From: Methanoregula sp.
Lineage (GTDB): Archaea > Halobacteriota > Methanomicrobia > Methanomicrobiales > Methanospirillaceae
DNA length: 5,917 nt
Direction: 5' to 3'
NCBI GenBank assembly: GCA_023228295.1
Contig: JALOBP010000135.1
Location: 1 to 5,917 of the forward strand
Positions 1 through 4,110 of this stretch are shown in pieces (the stretch's first letter is position 1; each line of letters opens with the position of its first letter). The notes beneath the pieces are model-generated. The model was not told the origin of the DNA. It worked only from the letters and a program-made list of their open reading frames with translations, and made no database searches. The position numbers were made by a program, and so were the translations under genes.

Positions 1-209
1 CGAAAATTGGAAAAGAAAAAATCCAGCGCGAAAAGGGATACCTCTACTTCATTGGCAAGGACGGGTATGTCTGGGCAGCCCCGATGAAGCACAACAAGAC
101 CGGCAAGAAGAAGAAAGTCGGTACTGAGAAGATCGCCAAAGAAAAGGGCTTCATGTACTACATTGGCAAAGACGGATTCGTCGCAAAAGCCAAGATGAAA
201 AACGCATAA
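1..209 (+). CDS. Small lysine-rich two-repeat protein, C-terminal part
   Basis: This frame enters from the left edge (first full codon at 3) and ends at TAA 207-209, leaving 68 visible residues. Eighteen of these are Lys and there is no Cys, so the protein is strongly basic and probably cytoplasmic. It consists of two copies of a 29-residue unit offset by 37 residues. Both contain the core EKG-[YF]-[LM]-Y-[FY]-IGKDG-[YF]-V, and a KKKK stretch lies at the junction. I do not know its function. From memory, small proteins with an IGKDGYVWAAPMK-like stretch occur in Methanomicrobiales, usually about 70 residues long, so probably only a few N-terminal residues are missing; this is not checked. Its basic character would fit nucleic-acid binding, but no known binding motif is visible. 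A T-rich tract follows immediately. Confidence 0.85.
   Translation, partial: KIGKEKIQREKGYLYFIGKDGYVWAAPMKHNKTGKKKKVGTEKIAKEKGFMYYIGKDGFVAKAKMKNA
3..200 (+). repeat. Internal duplication within the small basic protein
   Basis: Two 29-codon units lie at 3-89 and 114-200, offset by 111 bases. They share 18 of 29 residues, and most differences are conservative (Y/F, I/V, L/M, R/K). The first copy has a Trp (codon 72-74) and a Pro that the second lacks. The pattern points to an ancient in-frame duplication, with divergence concentrated at the C-terminal end of each unit. Confidence 0.8.
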
Positions 210-225
210 TCTTACTTTTTCTTTT
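210..225 (+). terminator. T-rich archaeal terminator tract
   Basis: Directly after the stop codon, 12 of 16 bases are T (TCTTACTTTTTCTTTT). Archaeal RNA polymerase commonly terminates in such tracts without needing a hairpin. It probably ends the transcript of the small basic protein. Confidence 0.6.
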
Positions 226-237
226 GCACGCGGTCCG

Positions 238-267
238 TCTGCCGTCCGGAATAATCCGGGCGGCGGG
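238..267 (+). other. Strong hairpin downstream of the small basic protein gene
   Basis: The arms 241-250 and 255-264 pair over ten positions around an ATAA loop, and the stem extends outward to 238/267. The non-Watson-Crick positions (245/260, 240/265, 238/267) are all T opposite G on the + strand, so they pair as U-G in a + strand RNA but mismatch in the opposite RNA. That favours a role in a rightward transcript, such as 3' end stability or back-up termination. No T-run follows it. Confidence 0.5.
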
Positions 268-309
268 ACTGCACAATATTTTCCCTGCGGGGGAGTTTCT
301 CGTTTTTGG

Positions 310-317
310 ATTTATTG
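310..317 (+). promoter_or_regulatory. Weak TATA-like box upstream of the transglutaminase-like gene
   Basis: ATTTATTG is the most TATA-like element in this spacer. It would put the transcript start near 336-340, so the palindrome at 351-368 would lie just inside the leader. There is no convincing BRE. An alternative is AT-rich sequence around 395-404, which would give a leaderless message starting at the ATG at 426. Neither is strong. Confidence 0.25.
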
Positions 318-350
318 CATGTTTTTCGGAACGATATCCCTGCTGTCGGC

Positions 351-368
351 TTCAACCTAAAGGTTGAA
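351..368. promoter_or_regulatory. Near-perfect palindrome, candidate operator
   Basis: TTCAACCTAAAGGTTGAA has two perfect 8-base arms around a central AA. It lies 57 bases upstream of the transglutaminase-like ATG, in otherwise unremarkable spacer. The size and two-fold symmetry suit a dimeric regulator. As RNA, 7-base arms with a TAAA loop could also form a leader hairpin. I do not recognise it as the site of a named regulator. Confidence 0.45.
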
Positions 369-425
369 TTCTCCTGACTGGAAAGTAGTATCAGGATAGA
401 TTATCATTCAGGCCCGGTCAAAGGC

Positions 426-1112
426 ATGACAACACTGGTGAATGAAAAATTTCTGGAATGGACGCATGGTCTTGATCTCCGCCAGAGCATGATCTCGGTT
501 TTTGAGCACATTCGCGATATCCCCTATTCTCTGGCAGTCCCCATGACAGACCCGAAAACCTCTCCGGAGCACATGCTCCGGCTCGGGAAAGGATACTGTG
601 GTCCGAAACATTACCTGCTTGCGGAGATGTACCGGCGAATGGGGGTGGACGCGGTGTATGCAACCTTCCCTTTCATCTGGAATGATCCGGATATCCGCTA
701 TCCGCAGGAACTCCGCCTGATGGCAACCGGCCTGCCGGTTATCCATCACCTTGCCTGCCGGGTGCGGATCAACGACCGCTGGGTACTGGTGGATGCAACC
801 TGGGACCTCCCCCTCAAACAGGCAGGTTTCCCGGTCAATGAGAACTGGGATGGCCGGGCTGATACAAAATGTGCCGTAAAACCCCTGCGGTCAGCGGTGA
901 GAACCGCGTTCTGCCGCACGGCAACAAACGAGCCCTGCCGTGACGGTCATGATGCTGAGTTCAACCCTCTTGACGGGGAAAATGATTATGGGGATGTTGA
1001 AGACCATGCGCGGTTTTACCGCCAGAAGATCGGTATGCGTACTGCCGAAGACATCGACAGGATCCGCGTGTTCTATCAGAAATTTGATATCTGGCTCGAA
1101 ACCCTCCGGTAG
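426..1112 (+). CDS. Transglutaminase-like (cysteine protease fold) protein
   Basis: The 228-residue protein shows the papain-like triad of the transglutaminase-like superfamily: Cys58 in GKGYCGPKHYLL at the start of a predicted helix, His108 in HHLACRV, and Asp123 in WVLVDATWD. The 15-residue His-Asp spacing is the usual one. Such proteins hydrolyse or transfer amide bonds; the substrate cannot be told from sequence. There is no signal peptide, membrane segment or N-glycosylation sequon, so it is probably cytoplasmic. Residues 130-228 are acidic, carry three more Cys (149, 163, 171) and match no domain I recognise. ATG 426 is the first start after an in-frame stop at 396. Its upstream AAAGG is too close (1 base) to be a normal ribosome site, so a leaderless or unusual start is possible. 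The 5'-nucleotidase gene follows 64 bases downstream on the same strand. Confidence 0.85.
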   Translation: MTTLVNEKFLEWTHGLDLRQSMISVFEHIRDIPYSLAVPMTDPKTSPEHMLRLGKGYCGPKHYLLAEMYRRMGVDAVYATFPFIWNDPDIRYPQELRLMATGLPVIHHLACRVRINDRWVLVDATWDLPLKQAGFPVNENWDGRADTKCAVKPLRSAVRTAFCRTATNEPCRDGHDAEFNPLDGENDYGDVEDHARFYRQKIGMRTAEDIDRIRVFYQKFDIWLETLR

Positions 1113-1134
1113 ATACGCATGGGAAACACCCTCC

Positions 1135-1143
1135 TTTTTAATT
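1135..1143 (+). promoter_or_regulatory. TATA-like / T-run element between two genes
   Basis: TTTTTAATT lies 23 bases after the transglutaminase-like stop and 34 bases before the nucleotidase ATG. It could be a TATA box giving a transcript start near 1162-1168 with a short leader, or a weak T-tract terminator for the upstream gene, or both. No Shine-Dalgarno sequence precedes ATG 1177, which fits independent initiation with a very short leader. Confidence 0.35.
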
Positions 1144-1176
1144 CCGGAATGGCAGTGTACTCTTGCGTGAATTCCT

Positions 1177-2967
1177 ATGGCACACTCCCCCGATCATGAT
1201 CCGGCTCTGCTGATCCTGTACACTCTCCTGTGTATCTGTACTCTTGCGACAATCTTGTCTTTTTTTGCCGGACCGGTTGCCCTATTATTGTCTTCGTACA
1301 CTCCTGCTGCTGTAACCGAACCGCCAGGCTGCCTGTCCGGTGCGGGGGCGGATATGAGTGGGACGAGCCCCGTCAATGTTAAGATCCTTGCTGTCAACGA
1401 TTTTCACGGGCAGCTGCCGGACGGCCAGACCAGTAACAAACGCCCGGTCGGGAGTGCGCCGGTTCTCGCCTCATACCTGAAAACCGCAGCCACTGTGTTC
1501 GGGCCGTCCCGCACCATCATCATCCTGCCTGGAGATATTATCGGTGCATCGCCCCCGGAGTCCGGGCTGCTTTACGACGAACCGACTCTGCTCTTCTTCA
1601 ATGAATTTGCCAATCCCTGTTGTACGGGTGCGAACGGGCCGCGGGATTCCGGGTGCAATATGGTGGCGACCCCGGGCAACCACGAGTTTGACCGGGGGAC
1701 GGCAGAACTCCTCCGGGATGTGTACGGCGGGAACGGGAACAGCACGATCACTCATCTTACGGATCCCTATCCCGGGTCTATGTCCTCGTATACCAGTTCC
1801 AACGTGGTCTGGAAAGCGAATGGTACTCCGATCTTTCCACCCTACGTGATCCGGAACATTGGTGGGATCCCGATTGCATTCATTGGGGCCGATACCATAA
1901 CAACCCCGGAGCGGCTGGCCCCGGGCCGGGCTGTCGATATCCTGTTCCTGAATGAGACCGAATCGATCAACCACTATGTTACCGAAGTGAACCGGGACGG
2001 GGTCCATGCCATTGTTGTCCTCCTCCATGAGGGGGGCAGCCAGAAGGCGTACGAAGGGGTGACCCGTGACGGGGTTAACGTAACCGGCCGGGTCACCGGC
2101 ATCGTTTCCGGCCTTGACGGGGACGTGGATGTCGTCCTTTCCGGTCATACCCATGATTTTACCAACGCCTTCCTCCCCAATGCAGCGGGAAGGCCGGTAC
2201 TGGTCACGCAGGCTTATAGTTACAGCAAGGGGTATTCAGATGTGAACCTGACGCTTGACCCCATCAGCCGGGACATAACCGATAAGTCCGCGCAGGTCGT
2301 CATTGCCTACGCTGACAGCCCCCCCGGTACGTTCCCTGACCCGGAAGCAGCAGCATTTCTTGCAAAGGATCGGCAGGTTGTTGCGCCGGTGGTCGGCCGG
2401 CAGGTTGGGGTGGCTGCACAGGATATTACCCGGGACGAGAACGCGGCCGGGGAATCTGCTCTCGGGGATCTGGTGGCTGATGCGCAGCGGTCTGTGATGG
2501 GGACCGATGTTGCGTTCATCACGACCGGGACCCTGCGTAACAATCTGATGAAGGGAAATATCACATGGGGCGATCTCTTCACCATCCAGCCATTTTCGGG
2601 AACGGTTGTCTCAATGAAACTGTCCGGACAGCAGATCCGAGAGGCCCTCGAACGGCAGTGGCAGGAACCGCTGCCCCCGCATAACCTTGCAGTGTCCGGC
2701 CTTTCCTACACCTATGATGCAACAAAACCGGCCGGGAGCAGGGTGCAGGAAGTTCTTGTCGGTAAAGATCCCCTTGATCCTTCGGCCACTTATACGGCAG
2801 CAATGATGGATTACCTTTCCATTGGTGGAGACGGGTACACGGCATTTACGGAAGGGACGCTCGTGACCAGCGGGCCTTCCGATGTCAATACCCTTGCGTC
2901 CTATGTCGGCTCGCTTCCCCAGCCGGTAAATATGACGATTGACGGCAGGATCCGGTGGATTAACTGA
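1177..2967 (+). CDS. Secreted UshA-type 5'-nucleotidase / metallophosphatase
   Basis: This 596-residue protein has the two-domain layout of the UshA/CD73 family, which removes phosphate from nucleoside 5'-phosphates and related nucleotides using two metal ions. Metallophosphatase motifs are all present: NDFHG (Asp75, His77), GDIIGAS (Asp120), GNHEFD (Asn168, His169), LLHEGG (His284) and SGHTHDF (His324, His326). An insert before GNHEFD holds Cys148, Cys149 and Cys160. The C-terminal nucleotidase domain (about 400-596) has QPF (Phe473) and IGGDGY (550-554), the substrate-pocket loops; Tyr546 or Leu547 replaces the second stacking Phe. A hydrophobic stretch at 9-41 is a signal peptide or anchor, though its N-terminus has two Asp and no Lys or Arg. 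There is no clear lipobox. Seven N-X-S/T sequons support a surface location. ATG 1177 is the first start after an in-frame TGA at 1168. Confidence 0.92.
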   Translation: MAHSPDHDPALLILYTLLCICTLATILSFFAGPVALLLSSYTPAAVTEPPGCLSGAGADMSGTSPVNVKILAVNDFHGQLPDGQTSNKRPVGSAPVLASYLKTAATVFGPSRTIIILPGDIIGASPPESGLLYDEPTLLFFNEFANPCCTGANGPRDSGCNMVATPGNHEFDRGTAELLRDVYGGNGNSTITHLTDPYPGSMSSYTSSNVVWKANGTPIFPPYVIRNIGGIPIAFIGADTITTPERLAPGRAVDILFLNETESINHYVTEVNRDGVHAIVVLLHEGGSQKAYEGVTRDGVNVTGRVTGIVSGLDGDVDVVLSGHTHDFTNAFLPNAAGRPVLVTQAYSYSKGYSDVNLTLDPISRDITDKSAQVVIAYADSPPGTFPDPEAAAFLAKDRQVVAPVVGRQVGVAAQDITRDENAAGESALGDLVADAQRSVMGTDVAFITTGTLRNNLMKGNITWGDLFTIQPFSGTVVSMKLSGQQIREALERQWQEPLPPHNLAVSGLSYTYDATKPAGSRVQEVLVGKDPLDPSATYTAAMMDYLSIGGDGYTAFTEGTLVTSGPSDVNTLASYVGSLPQPVNMTIDGRIRWIN

Positions 2968-3002
2968 ATAGTTGATAATAATCCCGGAAAACCCCTGCAC
3001 GC

Positions 3003-3009
3003 TTTTTTT
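3003..3009 (+). terminator. T7 terminator in a convergent gene junction
   Basis: Seven consecutive T occur 35 bases after the nucleotidase stop, at the very end of the 43-base gap before the oppositely oriented hydrolase gene. It suits termination of the rightward transcript. The opposite strand of the gap has only short T-runs (a TTTT and a TTATTAT), which may end the leftward transcript. Confidence 0.55.
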
Positions 3010-3010
3010 A

Positions 3011-3889
3011 CTAATGGTCTGCCAGCAGATCCGCCAGTTCCCGTAATCTGATATTTGCCGCGAGAGTGCGGGCAAGGAGCGGTGTCACTACCTGCGGGGG
3101 TAAACTGAGCAAAGCAGCAGATCTTTTTGCGATTTCCATTGGTTCGGTTGCTCCATCTGCTGATGCCTCAATCGTTGCCGTGTGGATCTTCTGCAGGTAC
3201 GCAAGCGCCCGGTCCATCTGCCCGTATGCAGCCTCTCCCGTCCGTGGCTCATCCCAGGATGAGAGGAGATGACGGATCCCGCGGATGCGTTTGAGCTTTT
3301 TTACCGAATGCACGGATTGCTGTGCATCATCATAAACGGGGAGGTCCCCGTCAACCGGCACAGCATCTCCGCAGAATAGTGCCCCCCCGTTTAAGATGAA
3401 GAGCGAGATCGAACCTGCCGAGTGGCCGGGCGTGTGGAATACCTGCAATTCGTACTCTTTTGTTCCGTCCAGGTCGATAACGTCGCCATCAACGAGCTCG
3501 TGATCGAGCTGAACGTTCCCTCCAACGAGCGTGGCAAACCCCGGGACCGGGCGTTCCCGGTTCTGGCGGTCTAAATCCTCGATCCATGCCCGTTCGGCAG
3601 GGTGCGCCATCACGCTGCACCCGGTTGCCAGTTGAATTGCCTTCGCTGCCCCGATATGGTCCGGGTGTGAGTGGGTGAGAATGATGAGAGAGATCTCGCG
3701 GGGATCGCGTCCGATTGAACGGATATAGTCAAAGATTGCAGTTTCAGAGCCGGTTACCCCCGTGTCGATGAGTGTGATAGTCTCGCCAGAAATGATGTAC
3801 GAGTACACGAAGCGGTCGATGGCAATGCCGGGGGCAACCGGGATTTTGAACGGGTGCCGGAGTGCGTGAATGGCGGGAGTGACCTGCAT
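3011..3889 (-). CDS. Metallo-beta-lactamase-fold hydrolase
   Basis: The 292-residue protein has the glyoxalase II-like MBL fold: LIDTG (Asp42), the signature THSHPDHIG (His73, His75, Asp77, His78), HTPGHS (His156) and CGDAVP (Asp175), which together bind two metals, usually Zn or Fe. The last motif, normally a His in a PGHG-like turn, reads LLSSWDEP (Trp212-Asp213), so one metal ligand appears changed. Residues 230-292 form a helical C-terminal tail, often a substrate-selecting region in such proteins. The substrate is not evident; thioesters and phosphodiesters are common in the fold. No signal peptide or sequon is seen, so it is probably cytoplasmic. I chose the ATG at 3889 because AGGAGAT precedes it at good spacing. 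A longer in-frame start at 4018 would add 43 Pro/Gly-rich residues over the promoter. Confidence 0.88.
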   Translation of the reverse strand: MQVTPAIHALRHPFKIPVAPGIAIDRFVYSYIISGETITLIDTGVTGSETAIFDYIRSIGRDPREISLIILTHSHPDHIGAAKAIQLATGCSVMAHPAERAWIEDLDRQNRERPVPGFATLVGGNVQLDHELVDGDVIDLDGTKEYELQVFHTPGHSAGSISLFILNGGALFCGDAVPVDGDLPVYDDAQQSVHSVKKLKRIRGIRHLLSSWDEPRTGEAAYGQMDRALAYLQKIHTATIEASADGATEPMEIAKRSAALLSLPPQVVTPLLARTLAANIRLRELADLLADH

Positions 3890-3893
3890 GACG

Positions 3894-3900
3894 ATCTCCT
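3894..3900 (-). promoter_or_regulatory. Shine-Dalgarno site of the MBL-fold gene
   Basis: On the minus strand AGGAGAT lies just upstream of the ATG at 3889, with six bases between AGGAG and the start. It is the clearest ribosome binding site in the window and decides the start codon against the upstream in-frame ATG at 4018. Confidence 0.8.
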
Positions 3901-3928
3901 GTTGTGCGGGAATATTGGGTGGGGGAGG

Positions 3929-3936
3929 GTATATGC
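3929..3936 (-). promoter_or_regulatory. Candidate TATA box of the MBL-fold gene
   Basis: The minus strand reads GCATATAC about 40 bases before the ATG, which would place the transcript start near 3905-3908, just ahead of the AGGAGAT site. It overlaps a small inverted repeat (TGCCTG 3934-3939 with CAGGCA 3951-3956), a possible operator. No strong BRE is visible upstream. Confidence 0.35.
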
Positions 3937-3967
3937 CTGAGGGCATGCGACAGGCAGGAAAACCCGG

Positions 3968-4000
3968 GGATGCCGATCCTTGTTTAGGACCCCCGCATCC
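3968..4000. other. Imperfect hairpin in the divergent control region
   Basis: The outer arms GGATGC (3968-3973) and GCATCC (3995-4000) and the inner arms TCCT (3977-3980) and AGGA (3986-3989) stack around a TGTTT loop, with an internal bulge of unpaired C residues. It lies upstream of both divergent promoters, outside any coding region, so it may be a regulator site rather than an RNA element. The rest of 3890-4110 holds only the promoters listed here. Confidence 0.3.
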
Positions 4001-4070
4001 TTGCTGTGCCGGTATCACTACGCGTGAACGGGAGTGTCATGCAGCCGGATAATCCCTTGGGGGCATATTT

Positions 4071-4086
4071 CGAACCGCTTTAATAT
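4071..4086 (+). promoter_or_regulatory. BRE/TATA promoter of the NCS2 permease gene
   Basis: CGAACCGCTTTAATAT closely resembles the archaeal purine-rich BRE plus TATA box arrangement (CGAAA-N-TTTATATA type). With the usual spacing, transcription would begin near 4105-4111, at or a few bases before the ATG at 4111. It is the best promoter in the window. Confidence 0.65.
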
Positions 4087-4102
4087 TTACACGACCTCGT
4101 TT

Positions 4103-4107
4103 GGTGG
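4103..4107 (+). promoter_or_regulatory. Possible short ribosome site before the permease start
   Basis: GGTGG ends three bases before ATG 4111 and partly matches the GGTGA part of the archaeal anti-Shine-Dalgarno complement. The promoter position predicts a very short or absent leader, so this site may be only partly transcribed, and leaderless initiation is equally possible. Confidence 0.3.
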
Positions 4108-4110
4108 TAC

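Noticed and set aside
940..1170. A 76-codon plus-strand frame ending just before the nucleotidase start
   Set aside because: Most of it is a shifted reading of the transglutaminase-like gene, and it has no ribosome site or recognisable feature.
1119..1199. A 26-codon frame starting just after the transglutaminase-like stop
   Set aside because: It overlaps the nucleotidase start in another frame, has no ribosome site, and its translation has no notable feature.
1471..2154. A 227-codon open frame on the minus strand inside the nucleotidase gene
   Set aside because: It lies wholly antisense to a gene with all catalytic motifs intact, has a biased composition (rich in Arg, Gly, Pro) and shows no recognisable domain or ribosome site.
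1354..2967. Alternative nucleotidase start at Met60
   Set aside because: It would remove the only export segment from a protein with seven sequons and a family that is normally exported; the upstream ATG is in frame and unobstructed.
2611..3075. A 154-codon minus-strand frame crossing the convergent junction
   Set aside because: It overlaps the 3' ends of two well-supported genes and shows no motif or start signal.
3890..4018. N-terminal extension of the MBL-fold protein to an upstream ATG at 4018
   Set aside because: The extension is Pro/Gly-rich, covers a TATA-like box and a hairpin, and bypasses the strong AGGAGAT site placed for the ATG at 3889.
3870..4052. A 60-codon plus-strand frame in the divergent region
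   Set aside because: It is antisense to the MBL gene start, has a low-complexity Gly/Cys-rich translation, and lacks a promoter or ribosome site.
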